Part shown: one piece after another, positions 17,236 through 25,532 of the stretch | How positions within the stretch are numbered: the stretch's first letter is position 1 | Layout of the letters: every line of letters starts with the position of its first letter | NCBI GenBank assembly: GCA_040772005.1 | Contig: JAXGYZ010000007.1 | Location: 186,001 to 250,000, forward strand | From: MWBF01 sp040772005 | GTDB lineage: Bacteria > Chloroflexota > Anaerolineae > CG2-30-64-16 | Direction of reading: 5' to 3' | Length of the DNA stretch: 64,000 nt | The notes under the pieces: model-generated | The model's database searches: none | What the model was told of the DNA's origin: nothing | The model's input: the letters and a program-made list of their open reading frames with translations, nothing else | Translations under genes and position numbers: made by a program

Positions 17236-17760
17236 TCATTCATCCTCGCCCACCAGTACGTCATAGACCTGAACATTGTCTCCAAGATCCCCTTCGTCAT
17301 TCAATGGCGCGATCTGGATGACAAGCTGATAGCGGTTCCGCGCGGGCAGCTCGCTGACTGTCGCCAGACGCACGATGCGCACCTCATCCGGCGCAAGGTC
17401 CCGCAGAATGACCGTCTCATGCTGCAAGTCCTCCCCCGCGCCTTCCAGCAGAGGGTCCAGCAGCCGCGTGGTCACGTTGACGACCGGCTCCGTGTTAAGC
17501 CCCCGGTTTGCGACGGCAACCAGCAGCGTGACGCCGCTGTGCAGATCGAGACCGTCAGTGAGTGGCGGGTCGAAGTCTACGCCCACGACCGCGACATTGT
17601 GCGACATCGGCACGGCTGTCGGCAGCGGCAAGGGAGAGACTTCCTCCGACGGACGTACCACCTGCACGCCGGGCAGGCAGGCCGTCACCCCCAGGGTGAG
17701 AACTATCAGCGCCATCAGACTAGAAGCAGCGCGCGGTGTTAACCGTGATGCTATGGTCAT
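17236..17760 (-). CDS. Predicted lipoprotein with a CARDB-like domain
   Basis: About 174 residues. A signal sequence with a lipobox (LIVLTLGVTAC) predicts lipid anchoring at the cell surface. The rest is one beta-sandwich-like module: NVAVVGVDFDPPLTDG, VTLLVAVANRGLNTEP and the closing DEGDLGDNVQVYDVLV resemble CARDB (cell-adhesion-related, bacterial) domains. The start at 17760 is preferred because a strong sigma70 promoter puts the transcription start at or within a few bases of this ATG. The alternative ATG at 17790 would lie inside the promoter. No ribosome site is visible at 17760, as expected for a leaderless message. Function unknown; a structural or binding role is inferred. Confidence 0.72.
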   Translation of the reverse strand: MTIASRLTPRAASSLMALIVLTLGVTACLPGVQVVRPSEEVSPLPLPTAVPMSHNVAVVGVDFDPPLTDGLDLHSGVTLLVAVANRGLNTEPVVNVTTRLLDPLLEGAGEDLQHETVILRDLAPDEVRIVRLATVSELPARNRYQLVIQIAPLNDEGDLGDNVQVYDVLVGEDE

Positions 17761-17768
17761 AGTGCAAA

Positions 17769-17797
17769 ATAATAGCCTGATAGTTGTCATCTGTCAA
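17769..17797 (-). promoter_or_regulatory. Sigma70 promoter giving a leaderless lipoprotein mRNA
   Basis: On the minus strand TTGACA (17792-17797) and TATTAT (17769-17774) are exactly 17 bases apart. The ATG at 17758-17760 begins 8 bases after the -10 box, which is where transcription should start. Confidence 0.7.
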
Positions 17798-17848
17798 ACA
17801 AATTCTGTCAGCCTGACGACACGTCCGTCTGGGCAGGACAACAAAACA

Positions 17849-17876
17849 AAGACGCCCCCGTAAATGGGGGCGTCTT
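17849..17876 (-). terminator. Terminator of the secDF operon
   Basis: An 11-bp stem (AAGACGCCCCC and its complement) with a 6-base loop lies 18 bases past the secF stop. On the minus strand it is followed by TGTTTTGTTG. Confidence 0.85.
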
Positions 17877-17893
17877 GTGGAGTCCGACGCCAG

Positions 17894-18856
17894 TTACGCC
17901 GTCTGAACCACGGCCGGGGGAGCCTCACGGCCTTTGGTGCCCAGCAGGTCACGCTCGGTCCACCCGACGAGGAGCGGAATCGCGATGAAGATCGACGAGT
18001 AGGTTCCGCTCGCCAGGCCCAGCAGCATGACCGCCATGAACTGCTTGATGGTCGCACCGCCGAACAGCAGGATCGCGACCATCACGAAGATGGCGTTGAG
18101 CTGCGTTGCCAGCGACCGATGGATGGTCTCCATGATGCTGCGGTTCGCGATGGTGCTGAAGGACTCACCCCGATACTTGGGCGCATTCTCGCGGATGCGG
18201 TCGAATACCACGATCTTGTCCTGCATCGAGAAGCTGATGACCGTCAGCAGCGCGGTCAGGAACAGCGCATCGGCCTCCCACCCAAACACCAGGCTCAGGA
18301 TGCTGAAGATGCCGAGCGTCAGCAGCAGGTCATGGAACATCGCCAGGATCGCCACGGTGCCATAACGGACCGGGTGCTGCACCTTTCGAAACGCGAACAC
18401 CATGAAGCCAAGGATGGCAATGGAGGCAGCGAAGATCGCCACAACGGCGGCCTGCGTGACCTCGCGGCCGATGGCCGGCCCGACCGAGCTGTACAGCAGT
18501 TCCTCGGTATCACCGAAACGGGCTTCGACAGCCGCCATCAGCGTGGCCTTCTGCTCCTCATCCAGCGGCGTGAGACGGACCTGCAGCGCATTGCCCTCGC
18601 CCAGCGTCGTGACGGCCGGATCGCTGATGCCCTGGTCGACAAAGACCTGGCGCAGTTCCGCAGGCTGCACAGGCTGGTCAAAGGCCAGTTGCCAGAGCGA
18701 GCCGCCGGTGAAATCAATCGCCAGTTTGAACGGCAGCCCCGTCGTGATCGTCGAATAGATCATCGCGATCAGGCCGGCGATGATAATCAGAGAAGAAGCC
18801 AGGAAATACCACCTGCGCTTTTCAACGATACGAAACATGGAATCCTTCCTCCTCAA
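17894..18856 (-). CDS. secF: Protein translocase subunit SecF
   Basis: 320 residues, normal for SecF. With SecD it forms the proton-driven accessory complex that helps pull proteins out of the SecYEG channel. One N-terminal helix (WYFLASSLIIIAGLIAMIY) is followed by the motif AIDFTGGSLWQLAF, a periplasmic-type P1 domain, and five more helices containing VAIFAASIAILGFMVFAF and SMQDKIVVFDRIREN. The ATG overlaps the secD stop by four bases. The C-terminal tail ends shortly after the last helix (GTYSSIFIAIPLLVGW). The downstream hairpin at 17849-17876 ends the operon. Confidence 0.96.
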   Translation of the reverse strand: MRRKDSMFRIVEKRRWYFLASSLIIIAGLIAMIYSTITTGLPFKLAIDFTGGSLWQLAFDQPVQPAELRQVFVDQGISDPAVTTLGEGNALQVRLTPLDEEQKATLMAAVEARFGDTEELLYSSVGPAIGREVTQAAVVAIFAASIAILGFMVFAFRKVQHPVRYGTVAILAMFHDLLLTLGIFSILSLVFGWEADALFLTALLTVISFSMQDKIVVFDRIRENAPKYRGESFSTIANRSIMETIHRSLATQLNAIFVMVAILLFGGATIKQFMAVMLLGLASGTYSSIFIAIPLLVGWTERDLLGTKGREAPPAVVQTA

Positions 18857-20259
18857 ACGCCCAGCAGCCAGTGCTTTTCGCGCAGCGCCTCGGCCTCGTG
18901 ACGGTCGAACACGGCCCGCATCAGGGTCCGGGTCACGATGACGGCGGTGAACATGCTGACCAGCACACCGATCCCGAGGTTGACCGCAAAACCGAGCACA
19001 GCCTGTGCGCCGAAGGTGCGACCAAACAGGATCAGGATCAGCACGGTAATCAACGTCGACAGATTCGAGTCGAGGATGGATGTCCAGGCACGGTTGAAGC
19101 CGGCTTCGACCGCCAGCCGCAGCGACCGGCCCCAGCGCAGCTCTTCCTTCATGCGCTCGAAGATCAGGATATTGGCGTCAACTGCCATACCGGTCGAAAG
19201 CAGAAAGCCGGCGATACCGGGCAGTGTCAGCGTCACCGGAATCAACTTGTAAAGCGCCAGGTTGATGCCTGCGTAGAGGATCAGAGCCAGGGCAGCCAGG
19301 AAGCCCGGCAGCCGGTAATAGACCGTCATGAAGAGCAAGATCGTGATCAAGCCGATCAAGCCGGCAATGATGCTGCTGCGCACTGAATCCGCACCGAGCG
19401 TCGCGCCGATGGTCTGGCGGTTGACGACCTCCAGCGGAATGGGCAGCGCACCGTAGCGCATCTGCACCGCAAGGCTCTCCGCCTCATCCGGCGTAAACTG
19501 GCCCTCGATGACCCCCTGGCCGTCCGGAATGGCGCTGTTGATGCGCGGATTCGAGAGGACCCGGTTGTCGAGCACAATTGCCAGGATGTCGCCGACATGT
19601 GCCGCGGTGTAGTCGCCGAAAATCTGCGCGCCGGTCTCCGTCAATTCGAAGGCGATGGTCGATGCGCCGTACTGATCAAGCTGCACACCGGCGGTCCGTA
19701 GGTCGCGGCCGGTCATCACCGTGGTAAAGACTTTGTCCGGGTACGGGAACGGCGAATCACCGAGGGACTCCGTGGTCGGCACCACATCGTTGTTGGTCGT
19801 GCGGATGTAGACGCCCTGGGCAACATTCGGGAACTCGGGGCTCGTGGCCGAACCAATCTCGACAAACTCGAGCTGACCGGTGCTCTTAAGGGTCTGCACC
19901 GCCTGCTCAGGATTGTCGATGCCGGGCAGTTCGACGATGATGCGGTTCTCGCCCTGAATCTGGACCAGCGGCTCGGTCACGCCCAGCGCATTCACGCGGT
20001 TGCCGACAATCACCTTGGCCGTCTGCATATCCTGCGCGGTAATCACCTGATCGCCGGCGGGGCGAGCCTCCAGGAGCACCTGCGTGCCGCCTTGCAGGTC
20101 AAGACCCTGCTTGATCTTCAGGTCGCGCGCCTCCGGCGGCTGCTGCCAGAAGAGGAGCTGCTTGGCCCATCTGGGGTGTTCAATGGGCAGCGCGATGAAC
20201 AGTGTCACCAGGGCCAGCAGAATAATGAGTGCCAACACAACTGTGTTGCGGTTCCGCAT
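18853..20259 (-). CDS. secD: Protein translocase subunit SecD
   Basis: About 468 residues. An N-terminal helix (TVVLALIILLALVTLFIALPI) is followed by the D1 motif KIKQGLDLQGGTQVLLEA, an extracytoplasmic domain of ~230 residues, and the five-helix C-terminal half with GMAVDANILIFERMKEELRWG, the conserved D4 region. It is a little shorter than the enterobacterial protein because its P1 head is smaller. The start at 20259 has GGGGGGAAG upstream. The frame is open to 20385, but that stretch is the structured leader of the transcript. Expression is likely controlled at the perfect promoter (20395-20423) and perhaps by the leader fold. Confidence 0.96.
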   Translation of the reverse strand: MRNRNTVVLALIILLALVTLFIALPIEHPRWAKQLLFWQQPPEARDLKIKQGLDLQGGTQVLLEARPAGDQVITAQDMQTAKVIVGNRVNALGVTEPLVQIQGENRIIVELPGIDNPEQAVQTLKSTGQLEFVEIGSATSPEFPNVAQGVYIRTTNNDVVPTTESLGDSPFPYPDKVFTTVMTGRDLRTAGVQLDQYGASTIAFELTETGAQIFGDYTAAHVGDILAIVLDNRVLSNPRINSAIPDGQGVIEGQFTPDEAESLAVQMRYGALPIPLEVVNRQTIGATLGADSVRSSIIAGLIGLITILLFMTVYYRLPGFLAALALILYAGINLALYKLIPVTLTLPGIAGFLLSTGMAVDANILIFERMKEELRWGRSLRLAVEAGFNRAWTSILDSNLSTLITVLILILFGRTFGAQAVLGFAVNLGIGVLVSMFTAVIVTRTLMRAVFDRHEAEALREKHWLLGV

Positions 20260-20388
20260 GAGCTTGCTTCCCCCCGAATAAGGATCGACTCGCGCAGTTA
20301 TGGTCTTGCGGGGTCGTCTGCGGCTCTCCGTCTGCAAATGAGCACTTGCAGACGTAAGGAACCCCGCAAGAGTCTTGCGGGGCAAAAC
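20260..20388 (-). promoter_or_regulatory. Structured secDF leader with alternative pairings (candidate cis-regulatory RNA)
   Basis: The predicted leader (about 129 bases) contains three copies or complements of one 9-mer. CCCCGCAAG lies at 20374-20382, its complement at 20362-20370, and CCCCGCAAG again at 20305-20313 (minus-strand reading). The middle copy can pair with either outer copy. A second 7-mer set, CGTCTGC at 20348-20354 and GCAGACG at 20329-20335 and 20315-20321, gives the same kind of choice. The last CCCCG can also pair with the CGGGG of the ribosome site. This resembles attenuator or riboswitch logic; no known class is recognised. It could instead be a decayed palindromic repeat. 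Confidence 0.5.
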
Positions 20389-20394
20389 AGGACA

Positions 20395-20423
20395 ATTATA
20401 CTCTCACGCCAAAGGGCTGTCAA
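20395..20423 (-). promoter_or_regulatory. Perfect consensus sigma70 promoter of secDF
   Basis: On the minus strand TTGACA (20418-20423) and TATAAT (20395-20400) are separated by exactly 17 bases. The predicted start is near 20388, directly before the first leader hairpin. Confidence 0.85.
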
Positions 20424-20548
20424 AAACGAGGTGAGATTGCAGAAGGCAGAAGGAAGATTAGCATTCCGGACGGAGCGAGGCAGGTTTCCCTGCCGTATCA
20501 GTACCTCCATCGCGGCGTTCTGGCCGGTCTCCGACCGAGCCAGGCGTC

Positions 20549-20953
20549 TTACGGGCTGTGTGGCATGATGTCTGCGCGGTTCAGCCCATCCACCGCAGCA
20601 GCGAGTACCTCGGCAGGGGTCAGGGCGTCCGTATGGATGTACAGGTGACAGTTGGCGCGTGCGTGACGCAGGCGCACCAACTCCTGTTCGTACAGGTCAG
20701 CCGGAAACCCTGGGTCATGCCGGCGCCGGCGGACGGTGTCGAGCGAGGCATCCAGATAGATCAGCACGTCCGGCCGGGTGATCCGCTGCCACATGGTCGG
20801 GACATAGGAGTGCTCCTGCAGGATGCCGCGCGCATTATGGCCCCGAGCGCGCAGGCCCGCAGCGAGCGTCGACTTACCGGCAGCACACACGCCGACAATG
20901 GCGATGAGCGGACCGGCAGGCGGCACTCCAGGGTCAGGCGTCGGCAGGCGCAT
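20549..20953 (-). CDS. Small P-loop nucleoside/shikimate-kinase-like protein
   Basis: 134 residues. A Walker A motif IAIVGVCAAGKSTLAAGLRARGH without its tail (GVCAAGKST core, near residue 21) is followed by a Walker-B-like strand DVLIYLDASLDTVRRRR and an Arg-rich lid region. The size and the DxxxDTVRRR segment suggest a small-molecule kinase or an AAA_18/AAA_33-type ATPase. There is no room for a further domain. A ribosome-site-like AAGGGAC precedes the ATG. It lies 24 bp after the SpoIIE-type phosphatase gene on the same strand. The substrate is not predictable. Confidence 0.7.
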   Translation of the reverse strand: MRLPTPDPGVPPAGPLIAIVGVCAAGKSTLAAGLRARGHNARGILQEHSYVPTMWQRITRPDVLIYLDASLDTVRRRRHDPGFPADLYEQELVRLRHARANCHLYIHTDALTPAEVLAAAVDGLNRADIMPHSP

Positions 20954-20977
20954 GAAGTCCCTTATGTCTGCTGCAAG

Positions 20978-21718
20978 CTACCCTACGGGGAATGTCACCG
21001 TCATGCGGCGCACCTCCGGCCCGGAGACGTCGGGCCGCTCCGCCACCCGCACGACGACGACCGTCGTATCGTCGCCGGGCCGGCCATCGTCGGCGGCCAG
21101 CGCCTCGGCGAGCAGGGCATCCGCCAGGTCCTGCGCCGGCCCGGCCAGCCTGGCGGTCTGCTGCTCCAGCACAGCGTGGACATCCAGCGGGCTGCCGCGG
21201 CGCTCACCCGCGTGGAGCACCCCATCGGTGAACGCCACGATCGTTTGCGCGGGCGTGAGCGGCCACTCGGCAATCACAGGACGCGAGCGGCTGTGCACGC
21301 CGACGACCTCTGCCGGTGCATCCAGCGCGCGCCAGGTGTAGACCCCCTCAGCCGGGTCGCCTGTCATCTCCGCAACCAGCACCGGACATTGGCTGTTGCG
21401 CGTGACCACGATCGTCTTGGTTTCCAAGTCGACGGATATCAGCGTCAGTTCCGCGGACACCTGCCCACCGCGCTCCGTGCGCAGGTAATCGTGTGCGGCC
21501 CGCGCGACTGCGCCGTCACGTACGCCATCGGCCAGCAGGCTGATGGCTTTGCGCACCGCCACATTGCTGATGGCCTTGGCGCTGCGGCCGCTGCGCTGGC
21601 CATCCACCATCACGATGGACAGTCCCCCGCGCGGCCGCTCCACGACCTCCACCGAATCGCCGCTCTCGCGCATCGCATACTTCGATGCCTTCGCAACCGC
21701 GACCTCTACCACGACCAC
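20978..21718 (-). CDS. SpoIIE/PP2C-like protein phosphatase
   Basis: 246 residues with a GTG start. The order of motifs fits the SpoIIE branch of PP2C phosphatases: an acidic strand with VMVDGQRSGRSAKAIS (metal-binding Asp followed by the GxxA helix), LTLISVDLETKTIVVTRNSQCPVLV, IVAFTDGVLHAGER, and the final GRPGDDTTVVVVRV with the paired Asp. No N-terminal sensor domain is present, so a separate partner must provide any signal. It starts 4 bp after the stop of the tRNA nucleotidyltransferase gene, suggesting co-transcription. The target phosphoprotein (possibly an anti-sigma-factor antagonist) is not in the window. Confidence 0.8.
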   Translation of the reverse strand: MVVVEVAVAKASKYAMRESGDSVEVVERPRGGLSIVMVDGQRSGRSAKAISNVAVRKAISLLADGVRDGAVARAAHDYLRTERGGQVSAELTLISVDLETKTIVVTRNSQCPVLVAEMTGDPAEGVYTWRALDAPAEVVGVHSRSRPVIAEWPLTPAQTIVAFTDGVLHAGERRGSPLDVHAVLEQQTARLAGPAQDLADALLAEALAADDGRPGDDTTVVVVRVAERPDVSGPEVRRMTVTFPVG

Positions 21719-21722
21719 GGCC

Positions 21723-23252
21723 TTACCCCTCGACCTGCGCTTCGCCCATCACAGCCATCTGCCGCCTGAGCCAGACTGCGGCTTCCTCCGCAGTCCGCAC
21801 TTCGCCGGTAGCCTGCGCCTCGCGCAGCCCCTCGATAAGCGCTCCCACCTGCGGACCGGGCGCCAGGCCCAGCTCGGCCATTACCTGTCGCCCGTTCAGC
21901 AGCGGGGCCGGGCTAACCCAGGTTGCCCGCTCGCGGAAGTATGCGTCGAGTAACATGCGTGACGTACCTAGCCGGCGCTGCCAGCCCCCCGGGTCAGGCG
22001 CGGTCGCACGCGTCGCCATCGTGTCGGCCAGGCTCAACAGCACGCAGTCCGGTCCCGTGGATTCCGCATCGCGGAAGAACCGGTAGACAGCCCGCCGCGA
22101 CGGCGGATAGTCGTGCGCCAGGTGGCCCGGCCGCATGTGATAGTCCACGAGCCGCGCGACGTAAGCAATCTCATCGCCCGCGAACTTGAGCGCCTGCAGC
22201 CGGGTCTGCGCCAGCAGCGCACCCCAGTGATCGTGATCGTAAAAGTGCGTGTCGCCTTCGGGATTCACCGTGCGACGCGCGGGCTTGCCCCAGTCGTGTG
22301 CGACCGCCGCCCAAACGAGCAGGTCGCGGCGCACATGGCCGGACGCCAGGGGCAGGCACAGGTGCTCGCGCAGCTCCGCCGCATACGGCTCGAGCAGCGC
22401 AGCCACATCGGTCCACTGGTCGGCGGGGGCCAGCACGGCCCCGTCCTCCGCCGCAGGCGCGGGCGGCGCAACCTCACCGGGCCAGAGCAGCGTGTACAGC
22501 GTGCGCAGGTGCCGCAGCACGCTGCGGGTGTGGTCGAACACATCCTGATAGTGCGGTGAACTCTGTGCCACCCCGATCTGGCTCACCGACTCGGGCAGCA
22601 CATGGCGCAGCAAGGCCAGGTCGTCCAGCAGGCGGAGATGCTGCCACGCGCCTGGCGCGGCCAGCACGCGCAGCATCTCGTCGCGCACCCGCTCGCCCGC
22701 GACCGATGGCAGCAGCCCAGCGTCGCGGCGCACAAGGTTGTAGGTGGCATCCTCCAGGCGGAAGTCCAGTTCCGCCACCATGCGCACCCCGCGCAACATG
22801 CGCAGCGGGTCGTCTCGGAACGCGCCCTCGGTCACCGCACGCAGCAGCTTGCGCTGGAGGTCGGCCTGGCCGTCGAACGGATCGAAGAGCCGCGGCTCCG
22901 CTCCCTCCGTTAGCAGGTCCATGGCGATGGCGTTGATCGTGAAGTCGCGCAGCGCCAGGTCATCTACCAGGTCCGGCACGCGCAGCCGCGCGATATCGAC
23001 TTCGACCGGCACACCTGCATCACCGGGGAGAATGGCCCGGCCCACGTCACGTTCGTCGTCGAGTGCAAACCACGCGCCGTCGAACGCGCGCGCCAGTTCA
23101 CGAGCCAGCCGGATGCCGCCCTCGGAAACCACCAGGTCCAGGTCATGGCTCGAGCGGCCCAGCAGCCGGTCGCGCACATAGCCGCCGACGAGCCAGGCAG
23201 GTCGCCCCTGTCCGCGTATGAAGGCCAGAATCCGGTCCACCAACGCAGTCAT
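21723..23252 (-). CDS. cca: tRNA nucleotidyltransferase / poly(A) polymerase family protein with HD domain
   Basis: 509 residues. The class II nucleotidyltransferase head is clear: AWLVGGYVRDRLLGRSSHDLDLVV (glycine motif plus DxD near residue 35), then LRDFTINAIAMDLL, the RNA-binding DDPLRMLRGVRMVAELDF and RDEMLRVL. A metal-binding HD domain follows (AAVAHDWGKPARRTV near residue 317, then FYDHDHWGALLAQTRL). It should add or repair the 3' CCA of tRNAs, relevant here because the neighbouring selC gene does not encode a full CCA. A poly(A) polymerase or A-adding specificity cannot be excluded. The ATG lies 12 bp after the sucD stop. Confidence 0.88.
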   Translation of the reverse strand: MTALVDRILAFIRGQGRPAWLVGGYVRDRLLGRSSHDLDLVVSEGGIRLARELARAFDGAWFALDDERDVGRAILPGDAGVPVEVDIARLRVPDLVDDLALRDFTINAIAMDLLTEGAEPRLFDPFDGQADLQRKLLRAVTEGAFRDDPLRMLRGVRMVAELDFRLEDATYNLVRRDAGLLPSVAGERVRDEMLRVLAAPGAWQHLRLLDDLALLRHVLPESVSQIGVAQSSPHYQDVFDHTRSVLRHLRTLYTLLWPGEVAPPAPAAEDGAVLAPADQWTDVAALLEPYAAELREHLCLPLASGHVRRDLLVWAAVAHDWGKPARRTVNPEGDTHFYDHDHWGALLAQTRLQALKFAGDEIAYVARLVDYHMRPGHLAHDYPPSRRAVYRFFRDAESTGPDCVLLSLADTMATRATAPDPGGWQRRLGTSRMLLDAYFRERATWVSPAPLLNGRQVMAELGLAPGPQVGALIEGLREAQATGEVRTAEEAAVWLRRQMAVMGEAQVEG

Positions 23253-23264
23253 GTTACAGCTCTT

Positions 23265-24134
23265 CTACAGGAGTTCTCCGACCATCTCCGCGATTTCACC
23301 GGGATGGCGGGCCACCCGCACACCGGCAGCCTGCAACGCGCTGATCTTGTCCGCTGCGGTGCCCTTGCCGCCGCTGATAATCGCACCGGCATGGCCCATG
23401 CGTTTGCCGGGCGGGGCCGTCTGGCCTGCGATGAAGGCCGTCACGGGCTTGGTCATCTGGGAGCCGATGAACGCAGCAGCCTGTTCTTCGTCCGTGCCGC
23501 CGATCTCACCGATCATTACGACTTGGCGCGTCTCCGGATCCTGCTCGAACATGCGGAGCACATCCACGAAACTCGTGCCGTTGATAGGATCGCCGCCGAT
23601 GCCGACCGCGGTCGACTGCCCGATGCCGCGCAGGGTCAGCGCGTAGACGACCTCGTAGGTCAACGTACCCGAGCGGCTGACCAGGCCCACGTTGCCGCGC
23701 GTGTGGATGTAGCCGGGCATGATGCCGACCTTCGCCTCACCGGGCGTAATCAGGCCGGGGCAGTTCGGACCGATGAGTCGGGACTTCGAGCCGTCCAGGA
23801 ACGCGCGCACTCTGAGCATGTCGAGCGCAGGAATGCCCTCGGTGATGCAAATAATGAGGCCGATGCCCGCATCCGCTGCTTCCAGGATAGCGTCGGGCGC
23901 GCCGCGCGCCGGCACATAGATGATGCTGGTGTTCGCGCCGGTGGCCTGCACCGCCTCGGCAACGGTATCGAACACGGGCACATTGCCGACCGCCCAACCG
24001 CCGCCTTTGCCCGGCGACGTGCCTGCGACGACGTTCGTCCCGTAGTCGATCATCTGCTCCGTATGGAATGCGCCCTCGCGGCCCGTGATGCCCTGAACGA
24101 GCAGCCGCGTCTCTTTGCCTACCAGGATGCTCAT
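23265..24134 (-). CDS. sucD: Succinyl-CoA ligase (ADP-forming) alpha subunit
   Basis: 289 residues, the standard length. It binds CoA through the N-terminal Rossmann domain (LVQGITGREGAFHTEQM) and carries the phosphohistidine loop KRMGHAGAIISGGKGTA near residue 245. GPNCPGLITPGEAKVGIMPGYIHTRGNVGLVSRSG is the conserved central stretch, given here only as landmark residues GPNCPG and RSGTLTYE. With SucC it interconverts succinyl-CoA and succinate in the citric acid cycle. Its ATG overlaps the sucC stop (ATGA). Confidence 0.96.
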   Translation of the reverse strand: MSILVGKETRLLVQGITGREGAFHTEQMIDYGTNVVAGTSPGKGGGWAVGNVPVFDTVAEAVQATGANTSIIYVPARGAPDAILEAADAGIGLIICITEGIPALDMLRVRAFLDGSKSRLIGPNCPGLITPGEAKVGIMPGYIHTRGNVGLVSRSGTLTYEVVYALTLRGIGQSTAVGIGGDPINGTSFVDVLRMFEQDPETRQVVMIGEIGGTDEEQAAAFIGSQMTKPVTAFIAGQTAPPGKRMGHAGAIISGGKGTAADKISALQAAGVRVARHPGEIAEMVGELL

Positions 24135-25279
24135 GCCGTCCTCCCCTCGCCGCGCGCCGCAGCCACAGCCTTCTCCGCCGCCTCTGCCAGCGTCTCCGCC
24201 GTCGCCATCTTGGCCTCGGCCAGCAAGGCCCGTCCCTCTTCTGCGTTCGTCCCGACCAGGCGCACCACCATCGGCACGTCCGTCTTCACCTCATCGAGCG
24301 CCTGGAGGATACCGCGCGCCACCTCGTCCCCCCGCGTGATGCCGCCGAAGATGTTGAACATGACGGCCTTGACGTTCGGGTCCGACAGGATGATGCGCAG
24401 CGCGGCCGCGACCTTATCGGCCTTCGCACCGCCGCCCACATCCAGGAAGTTTGCCGGCTCGCCGCCATACAGCTTGATGATGTCCATGGTCGCCATCGCC
24501 AACCCTGCGCCGTTCACCATGCAGCCGATCTGCCCGTCGAGCTTGACGTAGCTGAGCCCATTGAGCCGGGCCTCGCGCTCTTCCGGTGTCTCCTCGTCCT
24601 CGTCGCGCATTGCGGCCAGATCCGGGTGGCGGAACAACGCACTGTCGTCCAGCACGATCTTGCCGTCCAGCGCCTTGAGCGTGCCGTCGCCGAGGATGGC
24701 GAGCGGATTGATCTCCGCCAGGCTGGCGTCCGTGCCCATGTAGCAGTTGTACAGGCCCTGGCAAACCTGGGCGAACTTGCCCAGCAGTTCGCGCGGGAGA
24801 CCGATGCTGACGCCGATGTTGCGCGCCTGGTACTCGCGCATGCCCAGGCAGGGATCGACGGCCACCGTAATGATCTTTTCGGGGGTCGTCGCGGCCACCT
24901 CCTCGATGTCCACTCCACCCGCGCTGGAGGCCATCACAACCACGCGGCGTCGCGCACGGTCCAGCACCATGCCCAGGTATAACTCCGCCTTGATATCGGC
25001 AGCCGGATCGATCAGGACCTTCTTGACGGTCAGCCCTTTGATGTCCATGCCGAGGATGCGCCCCGCGACCTGCTCGGCCTCATCGGGCGTCTGTGCCAGC
25101 TTGATGCCGCCGGCCTTGCCGCGGCCGCCCACCAGCACCTGCGACTTGACGACGACCGGCCCGCCGAGACGCTTGGCGATATCGCGTGCTTCCTCGGGCG
25201 TCTCAGCCACCTCACCCTGGGGCACGGGAATCCCGTACTGCCCGAAAATCCGTTTCGCCTGGAACTCCTGGAGTTTCAA
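24131..25279 (-). CDS. sucC: Succinyl-CoA ligase (ADP-forming) beta subunit
   Basis: 382 residues with an N-terminal ATP-grasp domain (MKLQEFQAKRIFGQYGIPVP; VVKSQVLVGGRGKAGGIKLA) and the C-terminal ligase domain (FNIFGGITRGDEVARGIL). The residues EINPLAILGDG and GMVNGAGLAMATMD-type motif (CMVNGAGLAMATMD) are intact. The start is TTG at 25279, supported by GGGAGG seven bases upstream, and it fits the conserved N-terminus exactly. It is the first gene of a two-gene operon with sucD; a promoter candidate and a leader hairpin lie upstream. Confidence 0.96.
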   Translation of the reverse strand: MKLQEFQAKRIFGQYGIPVPQGEVAETPEEARDIAKRLGGPVVVKSQVLVGGRGKAGGIKLAQTPDEAEQVAGRILGMDIKGLTVKKVLIDPAADIKAELYLGMVLDRARRRVVVMASSAGGVDIEEVAATTPEKIITVAVDPCLGMREYQARNIGVSIGLPRELLGKFAQVCQGLYNCYMGTDASLAEINPLAILGDGTLKALDGKIVLDDSALFRHPDLAAMRDEDEETPEEREARLNGLSYVKLDGQIGCMVNGAGLAMATMDIIKLYGGEPANFLDVGGGAKADKVAAALRIILSDPNVKAVMFNIFGGITRGDEVARGILQALDEVKTDVPMVVRLVGTNAEEGRALLAEAKMATAETLAEAAEKAVAAARGEGRTA

Positions 25280-25311
25280 TGTACTGCCTCCCTTCGATCA
25301 GAAATGGAACG

Positions 25312-25333
25312 GGTGACACGCCATTGTGTCACC
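25312..25333 (-). promoter_or_regulatory. Hairpin in the sucCD leader
   Basis: GGTGACAC (25312-25319) and GTGTCACC (25326-25333) form an 8-bp perfect stem with a 6-base loop, about 33 bases before the sucC start. It lies within the predicted transcript; it may be a regulator-binding palindrome or an RNA hairpin. Confidence 0.4.
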
Positions 25334-25364
25334 GGTGGAAGCGTTTGAGAAAGACGACACCCTC

Positions 25365-25393
25365 AGTATAGCGGCAGTGCGCAGGGAAGCCAA
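25365..25393 (-). promoter_or_regulatory. Candidate sigma70 promoter of sucCD
   Basis: On the minus strand TTGGCT (25388-25393, four of six consensus bases) and TATACT (25365-25370, five of six) are 17 bases apart. The predicted start is near 25358, about 80 bases before sucC. Confidence 0.5.
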
Positions 25394-25498
25394 GTAGCGC
25401 CCTTACTCTCATTGCAGGGCGGAGCCCACAGTCAGTCGGACCGCCGAGCACCAGCTCGGCCCCGCAGGTATCACAAGATTGCGCCAGGTTGAATCAAG

Positions 25499-25530
25499 CC
25501 TTCCGCGTGGTCCGTATATTCCGTGGTCAC
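25499..25530 (-). repeat. Dispersed repeat, ACCACGGAAT type (copy 2)
   Basis: On the minus strand it reads ACCACGGAATATACGGACCA then CGCGGAAGG, directly after the stop codon of the metallophosphoesterase gene. It matches the copies at 13129-13161 and 52480-52510. Confidence 0.7.
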
Positions 25531-25532
25531 TC

